64,000 nucleotides of DNA from an uncultured Pelagibacteraceae bacterium. GTDB taxonomy: Bacteria; Pseudomonadota; Alphaproteobacteria; Pelagibacterales; Pelagibacteraceae. Position numbers and translations under genes: made by a program. Below, piece after piece: positions 9,122 through 18,480 of this stretch. Every line of letters starts with the position of its first letter. The first letter of the stretch is position 1. The notes below the pieces were generated by a model, which did no database searches, had not been told where the DNA came from, and worked only from the letters and a program-made list of their open reading frames with translations. The stretch is from assembly GCA_902589705.1 (NCBI GenBank), contig CACITX010000001.1:1-64000 (forward strand). Reading direction: 5' to 3'.

Positions 9122-10408
9122 ATGGAAAAGATTTTAACAAATGTAAGAATTATTGATCCTTCCCAAAAAATTGATGAGGTTGGAAATATAATTATTGATG
9201 AAAAAGGTAAAATTAAATCAATAGGAAAAAAAACAAAAATCTCTGATGCTTCAAAAACAGCTGAAAAAATAGATTTACAAGGCAATATTGCTATTCCAGG
9301 AATAGTAGACATGAAAGCTTTTGTTGGTGAACCAGGATTTGAATATAAAGAAAATTTCAGGACACTTAGTCAAGCTGCTTTAGCAGGTGGAGTAACTTCG
9401 ATTGTGACTATGCCAAATACTAAACCAGTTATAGACAATGTATCAATGGTTGATTTTATAATTAGAAGAGGAAGAGATAAGGCCAAAGTTAACTTATACC
9501 CTTGTGCTGCTATAACAAGACAATTAGAGGGGCAACAAATGTCAGAGTTAGGATTATTAAAAGAAAGAGGAATAATTGGTTTTTCAGATGTAAATAAAAC
9601 AATTCAAAATACAGAATTGATGTCTAGAATAATGAATTACGCATCGGACTTAGATACACTCATTATGCAGCATGCAGAAGATTATGAGTTAGCAAAAAAT
9701 TCTTGTATTAATGAAGGAGAAGTGGCAACAAGACTAGGTCTGCAGGGTGTATCTGATATAGCTGAAAGAATAATAATTGAAAGAGATCTTTCGTTATTGA
9801 GTGAGTTTCCCTGTAGGTATCATATAAATCAAATTTCTTCTAAAAACTCTTTAAAAGTAATTGAAAAAAATAAATCTAATGGAATCAGATTTAGTACTGG
9901 AGTTTCGATCAATAATTTATCGCTTAATGAAAATGATATTGGTGAATTCAGAACATTCTTAAAGCTCTCCCCTCCTCTAAGAACTGAAGATGATAGACTT
10001 TCATTGATAGAAGGAATTAAGAAAGACCTAATAGATGTAATAGTCAGCGATCATATGCCTGAAGATGAAGAAAGTAAAAGGTTGCCTTTTGCTCAAGCTG
10101 CGACTGGATCTATTGGAATTGAAACATTGCTTCCTCTCTCCTTAGAACTTTACCATAATAAGTCATTAAATCTGGAAAGAATAATTAAATGTTTAACAAT
10201 TAATCCTGCAAAAATTTTAAAGATTAATAAAGGAACTTTAAAAAAAGGATCTGATGCTGACATCTGTGTTTTTGATTTAGAAGAACCATGGATGGTTAAA
10301 GCAGAAGAACTAAAATCAAAATCTAAGAACACAGCAGTAGAAAATAGAAAACTGCAAGGTAAAGTAAAAATGACCTTTTTAAATGGGGAATTGGTTTATT
10401 CAAATTAA
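9122..10408 (+). CDS. Dihydroorotase-like protein lacking metal-ligand histidines (PyrC'/PyrX-like)
   Basis: A 428-residue amidohydrolase of the class I dihydroorotase family. The region that should read PGxxDxHxHxREPG reads PGIVDMKAFVGEPGF (residues 59-73), so both ligand His become Lys65 and Phe67 and the substrate Arg becomes Gly69. A third ligand position in HINQISS looks like Gln237 instead of His. His184 (QHAED) and Asp310 (SDHMPED) remain. In Pseudomonas an inactive homologue, PyrC', assembles with PyrB into an active ATCase. The adjacency to pyrB supports that role here. It should not be annotated as an active dihydroorotase without proof; a working enzyme is expected elsewhere. Confidence 0.85.
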   Translation: MEKILTNVRIIDPSQKIDEVGNIIIDEKGKIKSIGKKTKISDASKTAEKIDLQGNIAIPGIVDMKAFVGEPGFEYKENFRTLSQAALAGGVTSIVTMPNTKPVIDNVSMVDFIIRRGRDKAKVNLYPCAAITRQLEGQQMSELGLLKERGIIGFSDVNKTIQNTELMSRIMNYASDLDTLIMQHAEDYELAKNSCINEGEVATRLGLQGVSDIAERIIIERDLSLLSEFPCRYHINQISSKNSLKVIEKNKSNGIRFSTGVSINNLSLNENDIGEFRTFLKLSPPLRTEDDRLSLIEGIKKDLIDVIVSDHMPEDEESKRLPFAQAATGSIGIETLLPLSLELYHNKSLNLERIIKCLTINPAKILKINKGTLKKGSDADICVFDLEEPWMVKAEELKSKSKNTAVENRKLQGKVKMTFLNGELVYSN

Positions 10409-10989
10409 TGGATATAAATTTAGTTATAGTTGCTATTTACTCATATTTACTTGGTTCAATACCTTTTGGATTAATACTTACTAAATTGTTTTTAAAAAAA
10501 GATATAAGAGATGTTGGGTCTGGCAACATTGGAACAACAAATGTTTTAAGAACGGGAAAAAAATCTTTGGCCGCTGCCACTTTGCTATTAGACTTACTTA
10601 AAGGTTATTCGTCAGTTATAATTACTTTTCATTATTTCCAAGATTTGATTTCTTATTCCGCTCTTTTATGTTTTGTGGGACATATTTTTCCAGTTTGGTT
10701 GAAGTTTAAAGGAGGAAAAGGTGTAGCAACTTACCTTGGAGTGATATTAGCTCTATCATTTAAATTTTTTTTAATTTTTGGTATCGTTTGGTTAGTCTTA
10801 ACTTTCCTTTTTAGATTTGCTTCATTGTCTTCAATTGTTTCAACATTAACAATTCTTTTATATTCATATTTTTTTGAAAATAATAATTTTTCTTTAATAC
10901 TTTTTATCTTTTTTATAATGATTCTTTACACCCATAGAGAAAATATAGTCAGATTAAAAAACTCTTCAGAAAATAAAATTAAGTTATAA
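10408..10989 (+). CDS. plsY: Glycerol-3-phosphate acyltransferase PlsY
   Basis: A 193-residue inner-membrane enzyme with about five hydrophobic segments that transfers acyl from acyl-phosphate to glycerol-3-phosphate, the first step of phospholipid synthesis. All three PlsY motifs are visible: SYLLGSIPFGLI near the N-terminus, DVGSGNIGTTNVLRTGKK around residue 35, and FKGGKGVATYLG around residue 105. Its start overlaps the preceding stop by one base. Confidence 0.94.
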   Translation: MDINLVIVAIYSYLLGSIPFGLILTKLFLKKDIRDVGSGNIGTTNVLRTGKKSLAAATLLLDLLKGYSSVIITFHYFQDLISYSALLCFVGHIFPVWLKFKGGKGVATYLGVILALSFKFFLIFGIVWLVLTFLFRFASLSSIVSTLTILLYSYFFENNNFSLILFIFFIMILYTHRENIVRLKNSSENKIKL

Positions 10990-11058
10990 TCATTGTCTTT
11001 TTTCATTTTTTAAATAAAAAAATTGACAAACTCATTTTATTTTGAAAATAAACAATTA

Positions 11059-13626
11059 ATGAATTTAGTTATTGTTGAAAGTCCAGCTAAAGCTAAAACT
11101 ATAAATAAATATTTAGGAAAAGATTATTTAGTTTTAGCAAGTTACGGTCACATAAGAGATCTACCATCAAAAAATGGTTCTGTTGATCCTGAAAATAAAT
11201 TTCAAATGGAATGGGAAATAGACTCCTTTTCAAAAAAATATTTAAAAGAAATTACTAATGCAGCTGAAGACTCTGATAAAATTATATTAGCTACTGACCC
11301 TGATCGTGAAGGAGAAGCGATTGCTTGGCATGTGAAAGAAGTTTTAGAGAAAAAAAAACTATTAAAAGATAAAAATTTAGAGCGAGTTGTTTTTAATGAG
11401 ATAACCAAGAATGCAATTCTTGATGCGATTAAAAAACCACGAGACATTCATTTACCTTTGGTTGAAGCTTATCTTGCCAGACGGGCATTAGACTATTTAG
11501 TTGGTTTCAATATCTCTCCTATTTTGTGGACAAAATTACCAGGATCTAAATCGGCAGGAAGAGTTCAATCTGTAGCTTTAAAATTAATTACAGAAAGAGA
11601 AAAAGAGATTGAATTATTTAAACCTGAGGAATATTGGACACTCACTTCAGATTTTACAAATAAAGATAATACAAATATTTTTTCTAAATTAAGTTTATAT
11701 AATGGTGAAAAAATAGAAAGATTTTCTTTTAAAAATAAAGATGAGATTCAACAGGCAGTTGATGTAATAAACAAAACTAAATTTAAAATTGCTGATGTTA
11801 ATACAAAATTATTTAGAAGAAATCCTATAGCGCCTTTTACTACCTCGACTTTGCAACAGACTGCTTCTGGTAGATTTAGTTTTGGTGCATCAAGGACAAT
11901 GCAAATTGCCCAAAGACTTTATCAAGGAGTTGATATCGAAGGAGAAACAACTGGATTAATCACTTACATGAGAACAGACGGAACTAACATTTCTAAAGAA
12001 GCAATAAGCGATTTTAGAAAGTTCATAGAAAAAGATTATGGAAATAAATATTTACCTGAAACTCCAAATAGTTTCACAGGAAAAAAAGCAAAAAACGCAC
12101 AAGAAGCTCACGAGGCTATTAGACCCACAGATGTAAAGAGAAAACCATCGGACATAAAGAAATATGTTAACGCTGATCAATTTAAACTTTATGAACTGAT
12201 TTGGTCTAGAGCTTTATCATCTCAAATGACACCTGCAGAATTTGATAGAAATACAATAATAATTTCTTCCGCAGATAATAAGATAAATTTTAGAGCAAGC
12301 GGGTCAGTAATTAAATTTGATGGTTTCCTCAAAGTTTATCAAGTTCAAGAAACGGATGAGGATGCAAAAAATATTTTACCAGAGGTAAAGGTTGGGGAAG
12401 AAATAAACTTACTTAAATTAAACGATGAGCAACATTTCACTGACCCTCCTCCACGATATTCTGAAGCAAGTTTAGTAAAGAAAATGGAAGAATTAGGCAT
12501 CGGTAGACCTTCCACTTATGCAAGTATTATATCTGTTTTATCTACTAGAAATTACGTAGAGCTAATTAATAAAAGATTTAATCCAACTGATAGAGGAAAG
12601 TTAATTTCAGCTTTTTTAGAGAAACTATTCTCTAAGTATGTTGACTATAATTTTACAGCAGATCTCGAAAATCAGCTTGATGAGATTACGAGTGGAAAGA
12701 TAGAATGGGTTGAGGTTTTAAACAATTTTTGGAAGGATTTTTACGAAAATGTAGGAAAAGTTAAAGAAAAAAGGACTAGAGAAGTACTTGATTTATTAAA
12801 TGAAAGCTTGGGAGCATTAATTTTTGAAAGAGATGAAAAAGATGCAATAGATAGAAAATGTAAGCTATGTTCTGATGGTCAATTAAGTCTTAAAAATAGC
12901 TTTAGAGGTGGAGCTTTTATTGGTTGCTCAAACTATCCTGACTGTAAATTTACGAGACCATTATCTAAAAGTAAAGCAGCTGCACAATATAACTTAGCTG
13001 AACCAAAACTTTTAGGTCAAAATGAAAAAGGGAAAGATATTTATTTAAAAAATGGAAGATTTGGACCCTACCTTCAGTATGAAAAGGAAAAAGAGGAATT
13101 AGAAACAAAAAAAAAGAAAGGTAGAAAGAAAAAAAGTGAGAATGAACATTTAAAAAATGTATCTATACCGAAAGGAATTGAAGTCGATAGTGTTGATTTA
13201 GATAAAGCAAAATATTTATGTTCACTTCCAAAAGTTTTAGGTCAGCATCCTGAAAATGGACAAGATATAACATTAAATTCTGGAAGATTTGGTCCTTATC
13301 TTAAATGTGAAAACAAATCAGCAAGACTTGACAATGTGGAAGATCTTTTTTCAATAGGTTTAAATAGAGCCATTACATTAATTGCTGAAGCAAAACCAGG
13401 TCGAATATCATCTTCATTAATAAAAGATCTTGGAGAACATCCGGAAGATAAAAAACCAGTAAGAATAATGAAGGGACAATACGGACCTTATATTAAATAT
13501 AAATCTTTAAATGCAACAATACCAGAAGAGAAAGATCCAAATGAGTTGACTATGGAGGAGGCTTTAATTTTAATAGAAAAAAGAAGAGAATACGATAAAG
13601 CTAAAAAAAAAGGTAAAAGAAAATGA
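11059..13626 (+). CDS. topA: DNA topoisomerase I
   Basis: Type IA topoisomerase that relaxes negative supercoils; 855 residues from ATG 11059 (MNLVIVESPAKAKT). A TTG at 11023 would add twelve residues but falls on a TTGACA string and is unlikely. The TOPRIM domain has LATDPDREGEAIAWHV. The catalytic Tyr303 is in LITYMRTDG. The core is followed by one four-Cys zinc finger (CKLC...CSNYPDC). Three C-terminal repeats follow, each ending in a GRFGPYL-like motif (GRFGPYLQYE, GRFGPYLKCE, GQYGPYIKYK). The tail is Lys-rich. It overlaps the RidA-family gene by four bases. Confidence 0.97.
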   Translation: MNLVIVESPAKAKTINKYLGKDYLVLASYGHIRDLPSKNGSVDPENKFQMEWEIDSFSKKYLKEITNAAEDSDKIILATDPDREGEAIAWHVKEVLEKKKLLKDKNLERVVFNEITKNAILDAIKKPRDIHLPLVEAYLARRALDYLVGFNISPILWTKLPGSKSAGRVQSVALKLITEREKEIELFKPEEYWTLTSDFTNKDNTNIFSKLSLYNGEKIERFSFKNKDEIQQAVDVINKTKFKIADVNTKLFRRNPIAPFTTSTLQQTASGRFSFGASRTMQIAQRLYQGVDIEGETTGLITYMRTDGTNISKEAISDFRKFIEKDYGNKYLPETPNSFTGKKAKNAQEAHEAIRPTDVKRKPSDIKKYVNADQFKLYELIWSRALSSQMTPAEFDRNTIIISSADNKINFRASGSVIKFDGFLKVYQVQETDEDAKNILPEVKVGEEINLLKLNDEQHFTDPPPRYSEASLVKKMEELGIGRPSTYASIISVLSTRNYVELINKRFNPTDRGKLISAFLEKLFSKYVDYNFTADLENQLDEITSGKIEWVEVLNNFWKDFYENVGKVKEKRTREVLDLLNESLGALIFERDEKDAIDRKCKLCSDGQLSLKNSFRGGAFIGCSNYPDCKFTRPLSKSKAAAQYNLAEPKLLGQNEKGKDIYLKNGRFGPYLQYEKEKEELETKKKKGRKKKSENEHLKNVSIPKGIEVDSVDLDKAKYLCSLPKVLGQHPENGQDITLNSGRFGPYLKCENKSARLDNVEDLFSIGLNRAITLIAEAKPGRISSSLIKDLGEHPEDKKPVRIMKGQYGPYIKYKSLNATIPEEKDPNELTMEEALILIEKRREYDKAKKKGKRK

Positions 13627-14087
13627 GCGAAATAGAAAATAAGATTAAAGACTTAAATATTAAATTACCAGATCCTAAACCACCAGTTGGAGCATATGTT
13701 GCAACTAAAATTGTTGGTAATTTACTTTTTATTTCTGGGCAAATTTCAGCTGATGAAAATTCAAATTTAATAAAAGGAAAAGTTGGAGAAGAATTAACTT
13801 TAGATCAAGGTTATAAGGCAGCAACAAGATGTGGGCTAAGTCTTTTAGCTCACGCAAAGAAAGCTTGTGGTGATGATTTAGAAAAAATTAAATCTTGTAT
13901 AAAATTAACAGGATATGTGAATTCATCAAATAATTTTACTGACCAGCCTAAAGTAATCAATGGTGCGTCAGATATTATTGTAAAAATTCTTGGCGATAAA
14001 GGGATGCACACAAGGGCCGCGGTAAGTGTAAACAGTCTACCTTTAGGAGTAGCTGTAGAAGTTGATGGAGTTTTTGAAATTAATTAG
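13623..14087 (+). CDS. RidA/YjgF-family protein
   Basis: A 154-residue member of the RidA (YjgF/UK114) superfamily. N-terminal PPVGAYVATKIVGNLLFISGQ and C-terminal HTRAAVSVNSLPLGVAVEVDGVFEI match the family's subunit-interface cleft, including the conserved Arg and Glu. Family members deaminate reactive enamine/imine intermediates or do related chemistry; this subgroup's substrate is not known to me. It is translationally coupled to topA (ATGA overlap) and its 3' end overlaps the convergent ugd gene by 8 bp. Confidence 0.85.
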   Translation: MSEIENKIKDLNIKLPDPKPPVGAYVATKIVGNLLFISGQISADENSNLIKGKVGEELTLDQGYKAATRCGLSLLAHAKKACGDDLEKIKSCIKLTGYVNSSNNFTDQPKVINGASDIIVKILGDKGMHTRAAVSVNSLPLGVAVEVDGVFEIN

Positions 14088-15384
14088 TATTTGGCCTTCC
14101 AACTGAGAAATATTCAATCTTTTTGTTTAACATTTCTTCAGAGTTGTAAAGATTTCTTAAATCATAAACCTTAAAATTCTTTTTCTTATTTAATTTTTTG
14201 AAGTCTAAAGACTTAAATTCATCCCATTCTGTCAAAAGAATAATTAAGTTTGAGTCCTTGCATGTATCTTTAATATTTTTCTTAAATTCACAATTTTTAA
14301 GTTTTTTAAATTCTTCTTTTTCTCCTGATGGATCGTAATAAGTTACTATTGCACCTTTCTTGCAATAATAAGGGATCATTTTTAAACTGGTAGAGTCTCT
14401 CATATCGTCAGTATTAGGTTTAAATGTTACGCCTAAAATAGCTATTTTCTTATTCTTTAAATTATTCCCTAATATTTTATGAACTCTTTTTGTGAGTAAA
14501 TTTACTCTTTCTTGATTAGATTTTATTACGGATTTTACGATTGATAAATTTGTTTTAAATTTTTCAGCAGCAGAAACTAGACCTTTTGTGTCTTTAGGAA
14601 AACAAGATCCACCATATGCTGGTCCAGCTCTTAAAAATCTACTGCCAATTCTTGAGTCAGAACCAATTCCTAAAGCTACATCTTCAACATCAATACCTGA
14701 TTTTTCGCATAGATTTGCTAATTCATTTATAAAAGTTATTTTAGTTGCTAGAAAAGCATTTGATGCATACTTAATTAATTCTGCACCCCTTCTAGACGTA
14801 GTGAAAAATTGAGCACCTTTACTTATTAAAGGTGAGTAAAGCTTTTTCATTATATTAAATTCACTTTTATTATTTGAGCCAATTACAATTCTATCAGGAT
14901 ATCTAAAGTCTCTAATAGCTTCACCTTCTCTTAGAAACTCTGGATTAGATATTATTGAGAAAAGTTTTTTCTTTTTTTTAAGTATTTTTTCTATCTCATC
15001 ACCAGTTCCAACTGGAACTGTAGATTTTGTTACAATAACTTTCTTTTTTTTTGTATGCGAAAGTATTTCTCTAACACATTTATATACAAACGATAAATCG
15101 ACTTTAAGTGTACCTTTTTTATTTGGTGTTCCAACACATATAAAAATTATATCAGATTCATTTATTGCTTTTTTTAAATCAGTTGTGAAAATTAAACGTT
15201 TTGCAATAAAATTTTTTTTTATTAATTCATCTAAACCTGGTTCATAAATAGGTGAAACTCCTGAGTTTAGTTTTTTTATTTTATTTATATCTTTATCTAC
15301 ACAGTAAACTTGATTTCCAATGTCAGCAAAACAAGTTCCGCTTACTAAACCAACGTACCCTGTTCCAATCATACATAATTTCAT
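14080..15384 (-). CDS. ugd: UDP-glucose 6-dehydrogenase
   Basis: A 434-residue NAD-dependent enzyme that oxidises UDP-glucose to UDP-glucuronate. The N-terminal Rossmann motif is MIGTGYVGLVSG. Catalytic Cys261 lies in PAYGGSCFPKDTKG, and the C-terminal UDP-binding domain contains GVTFKPNTDDMRDS. It lies 3 bp downstream of galU, which makes its substrate, so the two form a short sugar-nucleotide operon. The protein is notably Lys-rich. Confidence 0.95.
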   Translation of the reverse strand: MKLCMIGTGYVGLVSGTCFADIGNQVYCVDKDINKIKKLNSGVSPIYEPGLDELIKKNFIAKRLIFTTDLKKAINESDIIFICVGTPNKKGTLKVDLSFVYKCVREILSHTKKKKVIVTKSTVPVGTGDEIEKILKKKKKLFSIISNPEFLREGEAIRDFRYPDRIVIGSNNKSEFNIMKKLYSPLISKGAQFFTTSRRGAELIKYASNAFLATKITFINELANLCEKSGIDVEDVALGIGSDSRIGSRFLRAGPAYGGSCFPKDTKGLVSAAEKFKTNLSIVKSVIKSNQERVNLLTKRVHKILGNNLKNKKIAILGVTFKPNTDDMRDSTSLKMIPYYCKKGAIVTYYDPSGEKEEFKKLKNCEFKKNIKDTCKDSNLIILLTEWDEFKSLDFKKLNKKKNFKVYDLRNLYNSEEMLNKKIEYFSVGRPNTN

Positions 15385-15387
15385 TAT

Positions 15388-16200
15388 TTACCTTTTATTT
15401 ATTCTTAGACCTGAGTTTATGTAACCCTGTAGTGTTCCACAGTCTAAATAAGTTCCTTTAAAAATATTGCCGTAGAATTTATTATCTTTATTAATTAGAT
15501 TTTTTATAGCATCAGTAATATGCAACTCTCCTCCTTGACCAGGTTTTAATTTTTTAATTTCATTAAAGATTTTAGAGCTTAGTATATATCTCCCTATTAT
15601 TGCGAAATTTGATGGCGCTTTTTTGATACTTGGTTTTTCTACAACATCTTTTATTTCAAAATGACTTTTTTTCTTATTTTTAATTGACAAAATTCCCCAT
15701 CTAGACACTGTCTTTCTTTCTACTCTTTTTGTGGCAATGACAGATCCTTTTGTCTTATTGTGTAATTTAATCATTTCTTTTGAACAGTTTTTTTTAATTA
15801 TCAAATCATCAGGAAGTAACATCAAAAAATACTTATCTTTTATAAATCTTTGACACTTTAAAACTGCATCACCAGTTCCTTTAGGCTTGTTTTGGTAAAC
15901 AAATTTAATCATTTTTTGATACTTTTTGATTTTTTTATATTCTTCGACTATTCTTTTATCTTTTTTCTTCTTAATAATTTTTTTATAAAAATTATCATTA
16001 AAAAAATATTTTTTTATAGATAGTTTATTTTTAGAGATTATGAATATAAATTCTTTAATACCTGCATCCAGACACTCCTCTAAAATATATTCTAAATTAG
16101 TCTTTCCATTAATTGGCAAGAGCTCTTTTGGCATAACACTGGTTAAAGGAAGCATTCTAGTGCCTAGTCCAGCTAAAGGAATAATTGCTTGTTTTATCAT
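15388..16200 (-). CDS. galU: UTP-glucose-1-phosphate uridylyltransferase
   Basis: A 270-residue nucleotidyltransferase making UDP-glucose from UTP and glucose-1-phosphate. The N-terminal AIIPLAGLGTRMLPLT and PKELLPI motifs bind the nucleotide. KFVYQNKPKGTGDAVLK and the VVEKPSIKKAPSNFAIIGRYI block are also family-typical. It is first in the galU-ugd pair and divergent from panC with a 38 bp gap. Confidence 0.94.
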   Translation of the reverse strand: MIKQAIIPLAGLGTRMLPLTSVMPKELLPINGKTNLEYILEECLDAGIKEFIFIISKNKLSIKKYFFNDNFYKKIIKKKKDKRIVEEYKKIKKYQKMIKFVYQNKPKGTGDAVLKCQRFIKDKYFLMLLPDDLIIKKNCSKEMIKLHNKTKGSVIATKRVERKTVSRWGILSIKNKKKSHFEIKDVVEKPSIKKAPSNFAIIGRYILSSKIFNEIKKLKPGQGGELHITDAIKNLINKDNKFYGNIFKGTYLDCGTLQGYINSGLRINKR

Positions 16201-16214
16201 TAGATTCTTATAAT
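16185..16214 (+). promoter_or_regulatory. Candidate panC promoter
   Basis: A perfect -10 TATAAT lies at 16209-16214, 24 bp before the panC start. A TTGCTT 18 bp upstream of it (16185-16190) is a plausible but poor -35, and it falls inside the start of the divergent galU gene. The -10 is the stronger half of the call. Confidence 0.4.
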
Positions 16215-16238
16215 AGTCATTATCATTGCTTAAAGGAA

Positions 16239-17042
16239 ATGAAAATATTTAAAGACAGAAAAAATCTCCAGAGAGAAATTTCTAGTACAAAAGCCATATC
16301 ATTTGTACCTACTATGGGAGGGTTACATAAGGGTCATATATCTTTGATTAAAAAGTCAAAAAAAACTAAACTTAAAACTCTAGTTTCAATTTTTGTGAAC
16401 CCGAAACAATTTAATGAAAAAAAAGACTTTAAATCATATCCTAGAAATCAAAAAAAAGATTTAAATATTTTAAGAAACCTAAAAGTTGATTACTTATATT
16501 TGCCTTCAATAAAGGACATTTATGGCTTTAAACCAAAAAAAAAAGTTTTTTTGGATAAATTTTCTAAACAATTATGTGGAAAATATAGAAAAGGTCATTT
16601 TCCGGGAGTTCTCAATGTAGTTAATAGATTTTTAGATATTATAAAACCAAAGAAATTATTTATGGGAAAAAAAGATTTTCAACAACTATATTTAGTAAAA
16701 AAACACATTATAAAAAGAAAGATAAATACAAAGATTGTAGAATGTGAAACTATTCGAGAAAAAAATGGCGTAGCATGTTCTTCAAGGAATTATAGATTAA
16801 ATTTAAAACACAAAAAAGTTGCTTCAAAAATCTTCCATTACCTTAAAAAAATTAAATACAAGTTTAACTTTATCAATCCAAATTTATTGAAAAAAGAGAT
16901 AATTAAACTGGGTGCTAATAAAATTGATTATATTGAATTTTATAATATTAGAAATTTTAAAAGATCTAAAAAACTAGATAAAAATAATAGAATTTTTATT
17001 GCTTATTTTTTAAATAATGTAAGACTAATTGATAATATTTAG
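16239..17042 (+). CDS. panC: Pantothenate synthetase
   Basis: PanC joins pantoate and beta-alanine using ATP to give pantothenate. I start at ATG 16239 (MKIFKDRK, 267 residues), preceded by AAAGG as a ribosome-binding site; an upstream in-frame TTG start would run into the divergent galU promoter. VPTMGGLHKGHISLI contains the H-x-G-H ATP motif (His30, His33). FVNPKQFNEKKDF, GHFPGVLNVV, MGKKDFQQ and ACSSRNYRL are the remaining family blocks. It is unusually rich in Lys. No panB is nearby. Its stop overlaps the convergent mgtE stop. Confidence 0.92.
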   Translation: MKIFKDRKNLQREISSTKAISFVPTMGGLHKGHISLIKKSKKTKLKTLVSIFVNPKQFNEKKDFKSYPRNQKKDLNILRNLKVDYLYLPSIKDIYGFKPKKKVFLDKFSKQLCGKYRKGHFPGVLNVVNRFLDIIKPKKLFMGKKDFQQLYLVKKHIIKRKINTKIVECETIREKNGVACSSRNYRLNLKHKKVASKIFHYLKKIKYKFNFINPNLLKKEIIKLGANKIDYIEFYNIRNFKRSKKLDKNNRIFIAYFLNNVRLIDNI

Positions 17043-18418
17043 TTAAGAAAATAATAAGAGCCTAATCCAAGAAATGATAAGAAGCCAATAACATCTGTTA
17101 TTGTTGTAACAAAAACACTTGAAGCTAATGCCGGGTCAATGTTCATCTTCTTTAATGAAACAGGAACTAAAATCCCAAACAAACCAGCCACTATCATATT
17201 TAGTATCATTGAAATTCCAATTAACAATGAAAGATTTATATCTTTAAACCATAACTGAACAATAACAGCTGTGATGATTGCAAAAATAACTCCATTTAAT
17301 ATTCCAATGAGAAATTCTTTCCCTACAACACGATTAAAGTTACTTTTTGATAGTTCTTGAGTTGCAATAGCTCTTATGGTGACGGCTAACGTTTGCATAC
17401 CAGCGTTACCCCCCATTGATGCTACTATTGGCATTAAAAAAGCAAGTGCCACCATTTGTTCAATTGAAGCTCCAAAAAAACTTATTACCCATGTGGCTAA
17501 TAGAGCAGTAAACAAATTTAATAAAAGCCAGTTAAATCTTCTTTTAGTTTTTAATAGAACACTATCTGTAATTTCTTCATCACCTACTCCAGCTAAACGT
17601 AATGCATCTTCTTCTGCTTCTTCTTGAACGACAGTTACAACATCGTCGGCAGTTATCATCCCTACTAACTTATTTTCTTTATTAACAACGCCTGCAGAAA
17701 CAAGATTGTAATTTTCAAAAGCATGTCCTACTTCCTCTTTATCCATATTAACTGATATTAATACTGGCATCTCTGTCATGATTGAATTCATCTTTGAATC
17801 TCTTGGTGTTCTTAGTACTCTTGATGAAGGAACAGTTCCAATTGGTTTAAAATCATTATCCACAATAAAGATTTCTAAAAATTCTTCAGGTAAATCTTTG
17901 TCTTCTCTTAAGTAGTCTATAGTTTGACCTACTGTCCAATTGCTCGGAACTGCAGTAAATTCTCTTTGCATAATACGAGCAGCTGAGTCCTCAGGGTAAC
18001 TTAATCCTTCTTGTAGTAAAAACTTATCTTTAGGAGGTAATTTTTCTAATACTTTTTCTTTAGTATCTTTATTGATATTTTCTAAAATTTTGATCGCATT
18101 ATCAGACTCTAATCTTCTTATTATTTTTGTTAATGAGTCAATTGATAACTGTTGTAACACTTCACTTTGAACAGACTCATTAAGTTCAATAAAGATTTCT
18201 GGATCAATATTGAATGACTCAATTTCAATTAGTTTTGTTCTAGTATCTATATTTAAATTTTCAATTAAGTTAGCAATATCGGCTGCGTGTAAATCATTAA
18301 GTGTTTGATTAATAAAATCTACATTTCTATTTTCAATATTATTGCTAAAAGTGCTTATAAATTCTTTATTAAAATCTAAATTGACTTTCTTATTTCCAGT
18401 TGATTTGAGCAAAGCCAT
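17039..18418 (-). CDS. mgtE: Magnesium transporter MgtE
   Basis: A 459-residue Mg2+ channel/transporter. The N-domain of helical repeats (about residues 30-130) contains the usual NLIENL and LPPKDKFLLQ strings. Two CBS domains (about 135-260) follow, then five membrane segments at the C-terminus with MPIVASMGGNAGMQTLAVTIRA forming the pore. Cytosolic Mg2+ gates these channels through the N and CBS domains. It is divergent from lipB across 62 bp that contains a small palindrome, and no Mg riboswitch is evident in that short gap. Confidence 0.94.
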   Translation of the reverse strand: MALLKSTGNKKVNLDFNKEFISTFSNNIENRNVDFINQTLNDLHAADIANLIENLNIDTRTKLIEIESFNIDPEIFIELNESVQSEVLQQLSIDSLTKIIRRLESDNAIKILENINKDTKEKVLEKLPPKDKFLLQEGLSYPEDSAARIMQREFTAVPSNWTVGQTIDYLREDKDLPEEFLEIFIVDNDFKPIGTVPSSRVLRTPRDSKMNSIMTEMPVLISVNMDKEEVGHAFENYNLVSAGVVNKENKLVGMITADDVVTVVQEEAEEDALRLAGVGDEEITDSVLLKTKRRFNWLLLNLFTALLATWVISFFGASIEQMVALAFLMPIVASMGGNAGMQTLAVTIRAIATQELSKSNFNRVVGKEFLIGILNGVIFAIITAVIVQLWFKDINLSLLIGISMILNMIVAGLFGILVPVSLKKMNIDPALASSVFVTTITDVIGFLSFLGLGSYYFLN

Positions 18419-18443
18419 AAATACCTCTTTAAATTTTTTTCTG

Positions 18444-18456
18444 AGACTATTAGTCT
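18444..18456. promoter_or_regulatory. Palindrome in the mgtE/lipB divergent gap
   Basis: AGACTATTAGTCT is a perfect 6-1-6 dyad in the middle of the 62 bp divergent region. Its length and position suit an operator for either gene, but no regulator can be named. A chance palindrome is possible. Confidence 0.25.
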
Positions 18457-18480
18457 ATTAAGTGGTAAAATTCAAATTAA

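Noticed and set aside
11023-11058. TTG start for topA twelve codons upstream
   Set aside because: MNLVIVESPAKAKT at 11059 is the normal TopA start, and the TTG lies in TTGACA, which looks like a -35 element.
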